Below, piece by piece: positions 10,352-23,332 of a stretch of DNA of 64,000 bases; positions within the stretch are counted from its first letter, which is position 1; each line of letters opens with the position of its first letter. The stretch covers positions 3,521,144 to 3,585,143 of the forward strand of contig CM030933.1 in assembly GCA_018136815.1 (NCBI GenBank), given 5' to 3'. A model generated the notes under the pieces. It worked only from the letters and a program-made list of their open reading frames with translations. It was not told the origin of the DNA and ran no database searches. The stretch is from Isochrysis galbana. Taxonomy: Eukaryota; Haptophyta; Isochrysidales; Isochrysidaceae. The translations under genes were made by a program, and so were the position numbers.

Positions 10352-10888
10352 TCAGCTCAAGCTGCTCGAGCTAGACAACACTCTAACACTCTTTCTAGCA
10401 AAGCTCCGCGCGCTAGCTCGTACACCTACAGCCATCGGAGAAGGTAGGAGAACAGTACGGCATTGCCCTCGGTGTCGAAAGGTTTTGACCACAAAAATCG
10501 CCACACGGTCGTGCCGAGGGTGCAACAAATCGCAATACATCTTGCTGCGCACGACTCCAAAGCAACTCTCTTGCCAACTACTGAACAGTATGTTGAACTT
10601 GGGAGGTGCGTTGATGCCGGGCGCCATTTTGAGCTGCCATTGCCACGCCAGACCAACTTGCAACCACAATAGGAATGCTTCCACCTGGTGCTCACGGGCG
10701 CGCTGTCCGACGTCCCCCTCTTTGTATTCGCACATCACATCTCGCGAGTCGTTGCCGAACTCCCTATTTGCTTGGTTCAAGCGTCCGTGTCCGCCAAAGC
10801 GGATCCCCACAGGATAGAGACCACCTATCCTAGCTACGGTGAATATGGCATGCCATACCTGCTTGCACTCGCACCTGGCGAGTTCCAT
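10352..10888 (-). CDS. Unsupported hypothetical ORF
   Basis: A minus-strand ATG frame of about 178 codons has a protein-like mixture (several Cys/Trp, for example CEYKEGD and WHAIFTVARIGG) but no family motif. The opposite strand is open across the same region, so coding direction is undecided. Confidence 0.2.
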   Translation of the reverse strand: MELARCECKQVWHAIFTVARIGGLYPVGIRFGGHGRLNQANREFGNDSRDVMCEYKEGDVGQRAREHQVEAFLLWLQVGLAWQWQLKMAPGINAPPKFNILFSSWQESCFGVVRSKMYCDLLHPRHDRVAIFVVKTFRHRGQCRTVLLPSPMAVGVRASARSFARKSVRVLSSSSSLS

Positions 10889-10899
10889 CTGGCGTCGGC

Positions 10900-11418
10900 C
10901 GAACACGTGGTCCTGCGGCCGGCTCCGTCATATTTGCAAGCTCATGTCCATATCGGCTCGCTCTCCTACGCCCTCCACGAGCGATGTAAGGCCCCTAGGC
11001 TTCTATACCGTCCAGCACGCAGTCCGCCTCGGCGAGTGCTCACAGGGGGGCTAGTGCTAACAAGCGAGTGGTGTTTAAAAGGAGCCATTCGACGTAGGGT
11101 GACGGCGTGCTAAGGTCTTGTTGAGAAAGTGCTTGTAACGCAGCGGGAAATTGCACATGAGCCCCGTAGGGCAGCTTTGTCAGTCAGATTCCGCCGGCCC
11201 ATAGTCATATGGCACGAGCCCAGAGAGACGAAACGATTCGTGCAGATGGCATGCAATCTGGAACACACCGGCAGGCAGCAGTGTGAGTACCCATGGGCTG
11301 GGATGCGAGGCGGCGGTCTCCACTAGACGCAATGAGCATAGTGTGGCCACTCCATTTCGCAGGACTGAGAAATGTGCACGGCATCAGGGGACCACAGGAC
11401 AAGATGGTCTATCGCTGG
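10900..11418. other. Intergenic, nothing recognised
   Basis: No motif-bearing frame or repeat was found. Confidence 0.4.
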
Positions 11419-12834
11419 CTATGCAGGGAGCCGTACTTTCCCGACTGGCAGTGAGTGGTGGCAAGCAAGACGTGGTAAATACGCCTCGCTCTCCTTCTGC
11501 ATGTCGCGTCGCTTCCCGATGCGACTCGACGTCCTCTTGACAGTCATGGACATCTTCCCAACATGCTGTTCCCTCTTGCACGTTTGGGCTGTTGCTCGAG
11601 CGTCTATTTGCCACGATGCAAACGAGGTCGATACTCCAGGTGCGTCTGGCTGCATGCCTGAGTCCTCGAGCCTAGCAACCGAGCTATTTGCTGCGCATGC
11701 CACATGCCCCTGCAAAATCCGTACGGAGGACACTCTCGCCTTGCTGCCGCCACCCGCATCCAGGGTGGTGTGGACCGTGGTCAAAAAGAGATGTGCGTCA
11801 CTCCGTGCCGGCTCGGAGGCGCTTAGATTGCCGATGTGAAACTCTTCCGCGCCCTCCGTTCGGATCCTCTCGAGCTCGGCCCCGATGCGCTCTGCTATCT
11901 CTTGCTTGATACCCTTGGTCGAAATGAGGGCACGCCTGGCGATCCTCCGCAAGGACTCGTAGCTAAAGGCCTCCATCAGCTCGATCGCATTGTTATAACG
12001 AAGGAAAGGAAGAAGCGCCTCGCGATGAAGAAAGTCCCCCCTGCGGGACGGATCTTCCGGATTCGAACATCCCTGCAGGGCACTCGTAGCTCGTGCAATG
12101 TTCGATGCCACATGTCCATTCCTAGCAGCAAGTTGACACGCATCAGCACCGGCTTGGCTGTGCTTCATCTGAACGCTCGATACGGCGCGTTGCCCACCCT
12201 CAGCCTCCCTACATTCAGAGCTTCGCCCAAATACACCGTTGACTAAGCCTTCATAAGTACCGACCTCGGCTGCCCCTCCTATTCTTACCCCTAGACCATC
12301 GGCCACCGCCACATCTGCTATGCGAGCTCCTTGAGCCCGCGTGCCAAATCCGTCCGGGCTGAGTGCGGCGTGACGCACAAATAATCGCAGGCCCGAATCA
12401 GATTCGGAGCCCGATGCCCCGCCCGCCGCATCACGTGGCGTGTCCGCTCCGCTCCTCTCCCTCTTCGTCCGCCTGCCTGCAGGTGACGAGGAAGGCGACT
12501 CTTCAAACGAGATGTACGGCTCGTCAGAGGCGAGGAATGAGGCAGAGGAGGGAGGACGGCTGAGCGTGTGCTCACTGGTGCTCCTCCATCTCTTACGCGA
12601 CGCTCTCCACGCCGCGCACACCCCCTCGAGCAGCGCGGCGCCCGCAGCACCCTCTCCAGGTGCAAACGCTCGGGTGTATCCTGCGGCTCTCATCGAGAGC
12701 TCTAGCGCGTGAAGCGCAGCAGAGGGAGAAGAAAAGCCAGGGGTGAGCTCGCCATGCACGCCAATGCACCATGAGCCCGAATGATCCTCGAGGAAAAAGC
12801 CCGTGAAGCCAGGGGAGGACGGTGGCGGCGCCAT
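11419..12834 (-). CDS. Hypothetical protein, 471 residues
   Basis: I chose the ATG at 12834 (MAPPPSSPGF); the frame is open about 10 codons further upstream without another ATG. The N-terminal about 90 residues (GFFLEDHSGSWCIGVHGEL, then ALHALELSMRAAGYTRAF) look like a folded domain. A low-complexity Ser/Arg/Glu-rich linker follows with possible basic nuclear-localisation clusters (RRTKRERS). Around residues 280-330 there is a helical segment (LLPFLRYNNAIELMEAF, then LRRIARRALIS and IKQEIAERIGAELERI). The C-terminal third is low in regular structure and may include an unspliced intron. No family was recognised. The start abuts the pyrimidine satellite at 12878. Confidence 0.5.
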   Translation of the reverse strand: MAPPPSSPGFTGFFLEDHSGSWCIGVHGELTPGFSSPSAALHALELSMRAAGYTRAFAPGEGAAGAALLEGVCAAWRASRKRWRSTSEHTLSRPPSSASFLASDEPYISFEESPSSSPAGRRTKRERSGADTPRDAAGGASGSESDSGLRLFVRHAALSPDGFGTRAQGARIADVAVADGLGVRIGGAAEVGTYEGLVNGVFGRSSECREAEGGQRAVSSVQMKHSQAGADACQLAARNGHVASNIARATSALQGCSNPEDPSRRGDFLHREALLPFLRYNNAIELMEAFSYESLRRIARRALISTKGIKQEIAERIGAELERIRTEGAEEFHIGNLSASEPARSDAHLFLTTVHTTLDAGGGSKARVSSVRILQGHVACAANSSVARLEDSGMQPDAPGVSTSFASWQIDARATAQTCKREQHVGKMSMTVKRTSSRIGKRRDMQKESEAYLPRLACHHSLPVGKVRLPA

Positions 12835-12877
12835 CCGGCTGGCGGCCACACCCCTCGCGCCCACCCCGCGCCCTCGC

Positions 12878-15437
<2,560 letters not shown>

Positions 15438-15462
<25 letters not shown>

Positions 15463-15560
15463 TTGAGATCATGGTGCACCTTACCGGACTTAGAGAACAT
15501 CCGCTCAACTCCGTCCGGCCGAGCTGGCAGGCCTACCGAGACATTGTCGGGCCATCTTAG
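15438..15560 (-). pseudogene. hAT transposase C-terminal relic
   Basis: The minus-strand frame reads GVERMFSKSGKVHHDLKD. This matches the hAT dimerisation block pattern (ER.FS..GK.H.DLK) around the catalytic Glu. It is very short, with no intact flanks. Confidence 0.4.
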
Positions 15561-16083
15561 GAAAGACGGGCAGCCCACCCAGGCCGCTGGCCGCTGGCCG
15601 TTGGCCGTTGGTTGTGGTCGCGCTGCTTCCACCATGCTAACTAACACGTTGAGGTCTAGCTAAGTTGTCTTCAGCCGGCAGGTTCAAGGTTCAAGTACCG
15701 CGCCAATGCCCGGTAAGCACCACCTGCTGAACATGCTGAATGGCGGCACCGTCGTCCGTCGTCCGTCGTGGGGAGGTGGCAATGGGGGCGGAGAAAAGGC
15801 GAGGAGCGAGGAGGGCGTGGGCGTGGGCGTGCGCACAATGGCTCAATAAAGAGTAAACTTAGTAGTAAACAGTAAACCCAAACCCAAACCCAAACAAAAA
15901 TAGAAACACTCTCCTGAGTCAGAGCCAGCATGAAGCGCAGCCGGTCAGCACTCTCGGACTGGTTCGGCAGATGCTCCAGTTGCTCGACGTGCTTCTTCAA
16001 GTGAGCGTGCACCTTGCGGCTTGCGGCACTTCTCCACCTCAAATGCGGTTGAAAGCATCGTCTGCAGCTCGGGAGTCTGGGAA

Positions 16084-16190
16084 CATGCACCGCGGGAAAG
16101 GCAGATGCTAGCCCTTATTTAATTTTAAATAACTGTGGACATTTGATCGCTCAATTCGACTGATGTCCCACAATTGACGGAACGACACCT
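16084..16190 (-). repeat. R130 dispersed repeat, copy 1
   Basis: On the minus strand it runs from AGGTGTCGTTCCGTCAATTG to CCCGCGGTGCAT and is near-identical to 43658-43777. The middle can fold back through TGTGGACAT and ATGTCCCACA. Confidence 0.8.
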
Positions 16191-16479
16191 TAACGCAAAG
16201 TGCAAAGTGGGTCAACACCGGGTAAACGTGAACCCATACGCCCTGGCAGTAGGAGCCTTCTCTCTCTGGTAGGTCGATGAGAGGGAGAGGGGGAGGGGAC
16301 CCCCCCCCCGGGGGGGAGGAGGGAGAGAGGCCTACCAGTTGTTTACGTTAATGTTCTCGTCATATACGGTAATAATTCTACGACCCCAGGAGGTGTCCCC
16401 GTGGTTCCCGACCGCCTCCGCGCCCAGAGTTCCCCCGCGGAAAGAGTGAACGCACGGCGTGCACCTTCCTGGAAGTTGC

Positions 16480-16755
16480 TATGCGCACGCACGGCGCCCC
16501 CGCGGGGGGGGGGGGCATACACATCGCGCCGTGCCCACGCACGGCGTGCACAGTGTGATTACAAGTCATCACATGTGCTGCGCAAATAAACATCTCTTAT
16601 ATGGCTAGTTCACGTAGTTGTGGGCCATAGGGGGTACGCAGAGGGAAAAGTTGACATGCGCACGCACGGCGTATCCGCGGGGGGACCGATGCACATCGCG
16701 CCGTGCCCATGCACGGCGTGCACCGATGTGATTGCAAGTCATTACAGATGCTGCC
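16480..16755. repeat. Two copies of a ~105-bp unit
   Basis: The stretches 16480-16585 and 16655-16755 share GCGCACGCACGGCG, CACATCGCGCCGTGCCC, GCACGGCGTGCAC and GTGATT.CAAGTCAT in the same order. The second copy abuts the LINE fragment at 16756. Confidence 0.7.
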
Positions 16756-17169
16756 GGCACTCCGTCCGGGCCTGCACTTTTTCCTGGGCCTATGCCCCTG
16801 ATGGCTTGTAGCGTTTCTTCGGCTCTAATGCGGCCTTCCAAACGCCGTCTATCTAGATCGCTAAGGGGGCGTTCTGTCAAAGTGTTCTCTAGTTCCGGGA
16901 CTCTCTGAGTCTTTTTCTCCGAGTACAGCCATACGTAGTAGCCGCGGAATTCTCTCCTGATGTCTTGATCTGTGGACGCGATGTCGTGCTCCGAGTGTGC
17001 GGGCTGATCCCAGTTTTTGGTTCTAAAGAGTTCGGCGACGTTGGCCTTCCATCTTCTGGGCTTGAGTTGCGCGAAGAACTCTTTAGAGTGCAGGTCCTCT
17101 CGGCGGAGCTGGCGATACAACGGCAGGTCTTTTAGCGGGGTCTTGCTGCGCGTCTCCGCGAGTGCCCTC
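16756..17169 (-). pseudogene. Internal fragment of a LINE ORF
   Basis: The frame is open from LAETRSKTPLKDLPLYRQL through QDIRREFRGYYVWLY to GPGKSAGPDGVPA. It aligns closely with residues about 940-1075 of the LINE protein at 37312, the segment just before the reverse transcriptase core. Both ends are cut: the upstream end joins repeat R130 and the downstream end joins the 105-bp duplicated unit. Identity looks high enough to imply the same family. Confidence 0.85.
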
Positions 17170-17244
17170 TATATACAACTGTGGACATGTGGACATTCGA
17201 TCGCTCAATTCGACTGATGTCCCACCATTGACGGAACGACACCT
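17170..17244 (-). repeat. R130 dispersed repeat, truncated copy
   Basis: It carries AGGTGTCGTTCCGTCAATGG through TCCACAGTTGTATATAG on the minus strand, with a small internal duplication (ATGTGGACAT). It ends directly at the LINE fragment. Confidence 0.75.
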
Positions 17245-17627
17245 GAGCTGCACTCCTCCGCGCCCTCGCCATGCCCTTGCAAGGAGTGGCGCCTGGGTCT
17301 CTTCCGCGCTGAACGGCCGGCCAGCCGCTGCGGGCTGCGGGTAGGGGTAGTAGGTGCCATGCGCCTGTGCGACAAAATTTCGAGGCTTCCGCATTCCGCA
17401 CCCAAATTTCGGTCAAATTTCTTTTTTAGTAGGATCGCCTAGATCCACCCAAATTTCAAAAAAAAATTCTCGAAATTCTGGCCGGAGCCAAGCGGGAGTG
17501 CTGCAGCGACCAACGGCCCGGATGTTGCCAGCGCAGCAGCGCAGCAGTGAGCAGTGAGCGGAGGCGGAGGCGGAGGTTGCTGTCCGAGATCCGAGATGGG
17601 AAATACAATGTTGTGGGGCCTGCAAAT

Positions 17628-18538
17628 TAGGGCCTGACAAGAGTTGCTCGCTCAGACCCCCAAAGTTGCTCGCAAAAGTTGCTCGAAATAGGCCCCAAAA
17701 GGGGCAAAGTTGCTCGCAAAGTTGCTCGAAGTTGCTCGGAGTTGCTCGTTCATTGTTCATTGTGCCGCGATCGCCGCGCCGCGTGCTGCCGGGCGTCAGC
17801 GCGGCAAGAGGGAATGCTCGGAACACTGCAGAGAACAGGATAGCGGCGCGGCGGGCGTTAGTTAGAACCCATGCACTTTTCATACATAAACATGATGTTT
17901 ATGGAGGCAGAGGGGAGGAGGGCGTTCCGCAAGTAGGTGCTCTTCTATCGATCCACCGATGTTTATGTGAATAAGAAGAGGCAGAGGGGTTAAAGTTAAA
18001 GTTGCACGCTCGGCCTATCTATCTACAGATCTAGGAGGGGTAGGTTGCTTCTCTAACGGGCCTATCTATGGGTAAGTTGCTAGGTAAGTTGCTCGAGTTG
18101 CTCAATGTTGCCTGTGGCCCTTAAAGTTGCTCAAAAGTTGCTCGCCCTCTCAAACACCCCAAAGTTGCTCAAAAAGTTGCCGGCAACTCTTGTCAAGCCC
18201 TAGGTGTGGGGGGGTGCTGTGAAACGACATCTGCTCTCTCTTTCATTAGCAACTCGACCTCGTTCTTTCACATAAACGCAGTCGCGCAGTCGTGCAAGTG
18301 CCGAGCAAGTACCCACTTGCGCTCCCCCCCCCCCCCCCCGCACTTGCGCCGCGCCCCCCCCCCTCTAAGTCTCTAAGTTCTAACTAATAACTAAGGGGTA
18401 AAAAGTAGTAAAGTTGCTCGGTAAGTTGCTCGAGTTGCTCGATGTTGCCCGTGACCCTTAAAGATGCTGCGAGTTGCTCGCACGCTCAAACACCCCAAAG
18501 TTGCTACAAAAGTTGCCGGCAACTCTTGTCAGCCCCTA
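17628..18538. mobile_element. Non-autonomous hAT element with 8-bp TSD
   Basis: The 911-bp element has terminal inverted repeats TAGGGCCTGACAAGAGTTGC (17628) and TAGGGGCTGACAAGAGTTGC (read inward from 18538). They are flanked by identical 8-bp TSDs CTGCAAAT at 17620-17627 and 18539-18546. Its body is filled with repeats of AGTTGCTCG in both orientations and has no transposase. A third terminus-like sequence (TAGGGCTTGACAAGAGTTGC, read inward from 18202) lies inside, so the right about 130 bp is a partial duplication of the true end. A second copy is at 48793-49342. Confidence 0.85.
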
Positions 18539-18544
18539 CTGCAA

Positions 18545-18690
18545 ATACATCCAAATACATAATATGTATTTGGCCTCCGGCGAAATACATTTCAAATACA
18601 TTCGAGGCCTACAACCCAGGACGCGCTTCAAATACAGCCAAATACATATGTATTTGGCCCCTGGCCAATTACGGTAAATACGTATTTCCC
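18545..18690. repeat. AAATACAT motif cluster
   Basis: About seven AAATACAT-type octamers occur in both orientations around a central palindrome (ACATAATATGTATTTGG). They resemble the subterminal binding-site clusters of DNA transposons. No boundary was identified. Confidence 0.5.
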
Positions 18691-18699
18691 ATCTAGGGT

Positions 18700-19400
18700 T
18701 GCTGTTCGCCGTTCGGCGTTCGGCGCGCGCCGGCAGTCAGCGGGGTGGCGCAGAGATGGCACCGATTGATGAGCCGGGCATTCGCCGGCTGGGCTCCTTC
18801 ATCGGATTGCTGTTGGCTGTTGGCGATCGGGAGAAATTTTCCCCCCGATGGCTATCGCCCCCCCCCCTGCCCCCCCCCCCCCCACAGATACCGGGGGGGG
18901 GCTGCTCGCTTCCGGGGGAGGGAACATATCTGTAAAATCCGAATATTCTTCTTCTGGCAGCTCCCGTGCGCCCGGAACCTTCTCTCTCCTCTCTCCCTTC
19001 ATTCATTCTCTCTCTCTCTCTCCTCTCTCCTCACCTCGCCTCCTTCTCCCCTCTCCATCCCACCCCATCCTTCTTTCTTTCTCGACCCCTCTTTTCTCTT
19101 TTTCCTGCGGGTCAGATTTCGAGTTTCTTCCCTCCGCCTCACTTCAGTGAGCGATGTCTCCCGCCCTTTCCACCCTAAGCTTCTCTCACTCTACCACCGC
19201 CCTTTTCTTCTCTAACCACGTGTTCGAGAGCTGGTTAACCACCCTCTCTCCCCTCTTCCATTCTCCCGCCGCCCGCCCCCCCCGCCAACTCCACCCCTCT
19301 CTCCTACTCTCTCTTTTCGTCTCATCACTTGTTTTCTCCTGTCCCTCGTGGGTCGTCCCTCCCTCTCTTCTCTCTTCCCTCTCCTCTCTCCCCTCTCGGC
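18700..19400 (+). promoter_or_regulatory. Pyrimidine-rich upstream region of the HRDC gene
   Basis: From about 18975 to the ATG at 19401 the coding strand is dominated by CT runs with no long motif-bearing frame. It probably holds the core promoter and 5' leader, by position only. Confidence 0.35.
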
Positions 19401-20888
19401 ATGGCCGGCAGCAGCCTCTCCTCATACGAGCTCGCACGGCTCGAGCAGATGCGCAGGAATGAGGAGGTATTGGCGGAGCTTGGCCTGGCACGTCTGCACG
19501 TGCCAACACCCACCGCCACCAAATGGAGCGCACCGCGGACACCCAGGGAGCCCTCGCGCCGCTCTTCTCGACTGAGCGGCCGAGAGCCGCAGCACCTCTT
19601 CATCGAATCGGAGAGCTCCACGGGCGTCGTGAAGGTGGGAGGCGAGCAGCAGCACGTAACGAACGATCATCCGCTTGCCTTCATGCCGGAGGGGCCAGAC
19701 GACCTGATGGAGGAGGAGAAGGAGGCGTTCGCGGCCCTCAGAGCTTTCAAGTCGGCCAAGGCGCGCGAGCTGGAGACTGCTGGGTACAACGTAGCGCAGC
19801 TGCGCGCTTTGTGTGAGATGGTCCGACGCACGCCCACCACACTCTCCGAGCTCGAGGAATGCTGGGGATTCGGCCCCGCGAAGTGCGCCGCGTTCGGCAA
19901 TCTCTTCTTGGACACGCTCGAGCCCTTCATCCCTGCGCTCCGCGAAGCTCAAAAAGCTGCCCAAGAGGCCGCGGCCAGGGCTAAGGCCGACCGATTGACA
20001 AACGCGGGGCAGGCTCAGGTGGGTACGTCGGGTGAGGCCAACGCCACTGACGAGGAGGTGGTAGAAGTGGAGGACGATGAGGAGAGCCTGCATGAGCCAA
20101 ACGTCATTCAAATGGGACATGAGGCACGGGAGGATAATGGACGAAGTCTGTCGGCTGAGGACGCAAGGCTTGCGCGCGCTTGGGCGACTTCTCTGCCGCT
20201 GCCTCAGTCGCCCGACGATCTGTTCAAGCATGAAATCCCCGCATTCGAGGAGATGCGGGAGTGGAAGCGCGCGCGCGCAAAAGAGCTGGGGTACAACGAT
20301 CCCTGCGTGATCTGCCACAATCGGACGCTTTGCGAAGTTGTGCGGATGTTGCCCTCCACGCCGAAGGAGTTGTTGCGTGTGTGGGGCGTTGGCCCGACCC
20401 GGCTTGCACAGCATGGCCACCTGATGCTGGCTGCGCTCGCCCCGCTCCGAGATGGGCTTCTTGCGGCACGACGTCTGCATGCTCAAGGCGGAGAGGATGC
20501 CGCGACCGCCACTCCTACTGTGGTGATCTCCACGGAGCTTTCTTTGGATGCAAATCCATCGACCTCGTCTGCTGCCTCCTCGCCTTGTGTCATCTCTTCT
20601 GGGCCTAGACCGGGTCGTGGCAAGGGGTCCGACGGTGGTTCCACTCTGGCCAAGCGGAAGGCGGCAAGTGCTCGGCTGCGGGATGTTCCTGAAGGCCCGG
20701 TGACCGTCAAAGCAGCGCCTGGAGCAAAACGGCGAGCACGAGAGGGTGCGGACGAGGTAAATGTCCAACATACCAAGGCAAGCAATGCACATGTCGCGGC
20801 CGCCGTGCCTACCATGGAGCCCATGCTGAGGCGGCGCAGCCGACGCTTGTCACAGGGTGATGGAGGAATGAAGCAGGACACACGGTAG
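19401..20888 (+). CDS. Double-HRDC domain protein
   Basis: The 495-residue product starts at ATG 19401; the frame extends upstream only through CT-rich sequence without an ATG. Near the N-terminus is YELARLEQMRRNEEVLAELG, matching the YExxRLxxIxxNxxxLxxLGL motif known from WDR76-like and plant nuclear proteins. Two HRDC-like domains follow. The first (about 108-180) includes TPTTLSELEECWGFGPAKC. The second (about 277-354) includes MREWKRARAKELGY, NRTLCEVVR and PSTPKELLRVWGVG. HRDC domains, known from RecQ helicases and RNase D, bind nucleic acid. No helicase or nuclease domain is present. Basic clusters near the ends (RRSSRLSG, RRRSRRLS) suggest nuclear localisation. I infer an accessory DNA- or chromatin-binding protein. 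No introns are evident. Confidence 0.7.
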   Translation: MAGSSLSSYELARLEQMRRNEEVLAELGLARLHVPTPTATKWSAPRTPREPSRRSSRLSGREPQHLFIESESSTGVVKVGGEQQHVTNDHPLAFMPEGPDDLMEEEKEAFAALRAFKSAKARELETAGYNVAQLRALCEMVRRTPTTLSELEECWGFGPAKCAAFGNLFLDTLEPFIPALREAQKAAQEAAARAKADRLTNAGQAQVGTSGEANATDEEVVEVEDDEESLHEPNVIQMGHEAREDNGRSLSAEDARLARAWATSLPLPQSPDDLFKHEIPAFEEMREWKRARAKELGYNDPCVICHNRTLCEVVRMLPSTPKELLRVWGVGPTRLAQHGHLMLAALAPLRDGLLAARRLHAQGGEDAATATPTVVISTELSLDANPSTSSAASSPCVISSGPRPGRGKGSDGGSTLAKRKAASARLRDVPEGPVTVKAAPGAKRRAREGADEVNVQHTKASNAHVAAAVPTMEPMLRRRSRRLSQGDGGMKQDTR

Positions 20889-21410
20889 GTTGATGGCACC
20901 GATTCGCTCAATGCCCATTCCAAGACGGTAGCACGTCTCAGTGCATCGTGGTTTCGTTCGCCGCATCGCATACGCCCCGGTGTTCCGCCGTCCTGCAACC
21001 CGCGGTGCAGCTGAAAATCCCGTGGCGCAACCTCCCACGCCGACTTTGGGCCGCAATTCCTCGCCTCGAGATTCTGCTGTTGTGGCAATGCACAGCCTCT
21101 GGTTGCCTAAGTACGGGGGCTCTGCCCGCTCCCTCCCGTCCCAATTTGCATCTCGCAAACATCTTGACAGGTGTCAAGCGGCGCCATGCCGTCTAGATGC
21201 GGGAAAGGAGAGAGTTCCTTATAGCGGTTGCCGGCGCAAGCACGAGCAAGTGTTAAGCGCGATGCCGTTCGGGCATTCAAGTGAAGCATGCGGGTAAACG
21301 TATTTATAGCACGTGTGCGCTGCCATCGATCGCTTGATTTGCATGTGTGGAGGCCCGCAGCCACGTTCCCGGTAGGATGTAGGATGAACATTCTCATCTA
21401 CCATGTACAT
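20889..21410. other. Intergenic, nothing recognised
   Basis: Open frames on both strands lack known motifs. This likely includes the 3' untranslated region of the HRDC gene. Confidence 0.4.
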
Positions 21411-21414
21411 AGGA

Positions 21415-21620
21415 TAAGAGGTTCAACCAGGGACCGTGATCTAAAAGTTACCTGGTGTTTGACAAGCATGATCGCCAACACTAACACCTGAATTTGCGCC
21501 AGGTGATAGTGTTAGACACTGTCAAACACCTTCGCAAAAATGGTGTTTGACACCGATGGCGTAGCGAGTGTCTAACAGTTGCCTAATACTGACTAACACC
21601 TCGCCAAAATCGCTGTTGAG
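21415..21620 (+). repeat. GTGTTAGACA-type repeat, copy 1
   Basis: It shares order and orientation with 36015-36220: AACCAG..GTGATCTA, CTGGTGTT.GACAAGCATG, then repeated GTGTTAGACA or GTCTAACAC motifs on both strands. The many short inverted repeats suggest transposon subterminal sequence. Confidence 0.6.
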
Positions 21621-21859
21621 TGGTACAGACGGCTAGAGACGCAAGCGCCGCAAGCGCCGGCGTATGCGTCGCTTGAGGCTAAGCTAAGAGCTAGTAGCCT
21701 ATAGTAAAGATAAGAAAACACGCTAAGCTAAGGCTAAGAGCTATAGCATATATAAGAACATGAGTACAAACAAACACGTGTGTGCCAGAGCCAACCACAC
21801 CCAGCATAACTCGGAAGCAGGACGTTCCTCTAGGGAAGGCCTCCGGGACTGGCCCCTAC

Positions 21860-22060
21860 ACAGCCGCGGTACCGCCCTCGCGCTCATGCGCGAGGGGCGC
21901 GACCTGGATCGCACGCACCTTGTTGGCCTCTGAGGGTGGACGCGGCCGCTTTGCCAGCGACTGGTCCGTGGGGGCAGGGGGGCCGCCCTCGGCGGGGGAC
22001 TCGAAGAAGAGGAGGGGCTCGGCGGCGCGCTCCATCGCAACCAACTATAAAGTTAGTTCC
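21860..22060 (-). mobile_element. 5' fragment of a LINE-family element
   Basis: On the minus strand the near-palindromic leader AACTAACTTTATAGTTGG is followed by ATGGAGCGCGCC and a frame MERAAEPLLFFESPAEGG, then SLAKRPRPPSEA. It aligns with the first about 50 residues of the LINE ORF at 37312 (MERAGAPLLSFGPPAAG, then QAKRPRPPDEA). The similarity stops at an in-frame TAG near 21857. No TSD was found. Confidence 0.75.
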
Positions 22061-22423
22061 CGGCAATTGTGATGAGCAAGGGGTGCTGAATGAGGTTACC
22101 GCCATCGCCGTAAGGCCTGTTAGAAGGGGCAAGAAAATGGCACATGCAATTGCAAGAGTGACGGCAACGCGCTAAGTAAAAAGAAAGAGTCATGGGCCTG
22201 TAGAAACAAGCTGAGAAGAGGGGGTACAACTCCCGGCCAAGGTGCCAGGGCGTAATGATAACAGTCGACGGAGAGCCCATCGTGCAAGCACTTCGTAGCC
22301 GCAACATTAAGAGGCGTGCCGTTGTCGAATCAATGCCCACACAATTCAAATGGGCAGCCACGTCAGCGGGTGGCACTAAACTCCACCACACAGAAGTACG
22401 TACATGCTGGGAAGAAGCATCCG

Positions 22424-23291
22424 TCATCTCTCTCGCCTCCATGCCTCAAGTTCGGGTGGCAGATTGGAGGTGAACGCATCGACACCAGCTTCTTCCATAG
22501 CCTTCCAAATTGCCGGTACGTCGTTGTGTGCAGGCGCGCGACACACCCACACGGCAATGGTCATGTTGCGCTCGTGCAGCCAAGTTACGAGCTGTGACGT
22601 GACTATGGCCTCGTTTGCGTTCAGATCGATCCCATCCAACCCCGCGTCCGCCGCGATCGAGGCGATGTCCCAAGCCTCGCCTGCAGTACTGACATCCGCG
22701 ACCAAAAGCACAGGGTGCCCAGTCATCTTCTCCTTCATCGCCACGCACGCACCCAGAGAGAAGGATATCCATGTCAGATGGTGCGCCAGAACCCCTGCCG
22801 ATTGCACGACCGAGGCCGCCACATCACAAAGCCTTGCATCGAACGCTGATCCTGAACGGGCAAAAATCAGGTGAGTGGTCCACGAGAAGGTTGCGAGCTG
22901 GGCATTGCAGCAGCGCACCGTGGTGGGCCTCCTTGGACTTGAGCTCCGCGAAGCAGTGTGCTGAGTCCAGCGAGTCGGCCGCAACTAGAAGTTCCTGCAG
23001 GACCTGCGCAAAGAGCGGCACCGACTCTGAATGGGTCCGGTCGCCCACGCGCGCCTGGTGGACCTCATGGAGCGTGAGCGTGCTGACTGGCCGGCAGAGC
23101 ATGGCATCACACTGGGCGGAGCCGACGGCTGTCCTCTCAAGCGTCTCGTCATGAAGTACCACCAGTGCGCCGTCGGAGAGGAGCTGCAGGTCGCACTCGA
23201 AGCCGAGGCCGTGCGCCAGAGCACTGCGGAACGCATGCAGCGTGTTCTCAGGCTGTGTGTGCGAGGCACCGCGGTGGCCGAGGAAGCGCAT
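22424..23291 (-). CDS. Glycerophosphodiester phosphodiesterase, two exons
   Basis: Exon 1 is 23291-22919 and exon 2 is 22851-22424, with a 67-nt GT-AG intron (22918-22852). Splicing gives 266 residues in one frame. The start [21 protein letters not shown] holds the family HRG..PENT signature (His6). [11 protein letters not shown] supplies the E32-x-D34 metal ligands and VVLHD the second His (47). ELKSK follows before the splice site. Exon 2 carries [14 protein letters not shown] and GHPVLLV, as in eukaryotic GDPDs, and ends ERR-ER. Such enzymes hydrolyse glycerophosphodiesters to glycerol-3-phosphate and an alcohol in phospholipid turnover. No signal peptide is evident. Frame extension upstream of 23291 runs into a GGGGT microsatellite and transposon sequence and is not part of the gene. 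Confidence 0.8.
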
Positions 23292-23332
23292 CAGGCCGTG
23301 AGTCGATTGCACGGGCTGCGAGTGAGGGAGAG

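Noticed and set aside
15870-15895. Telomere-like AAACCC run
   Set aside because: Three to four units only; too short to call.
19422-20792. 456-codon ORF opposite the HRDC gene
   Set aside because: Antisense shadow of a motif-bearing coding region with high GC.
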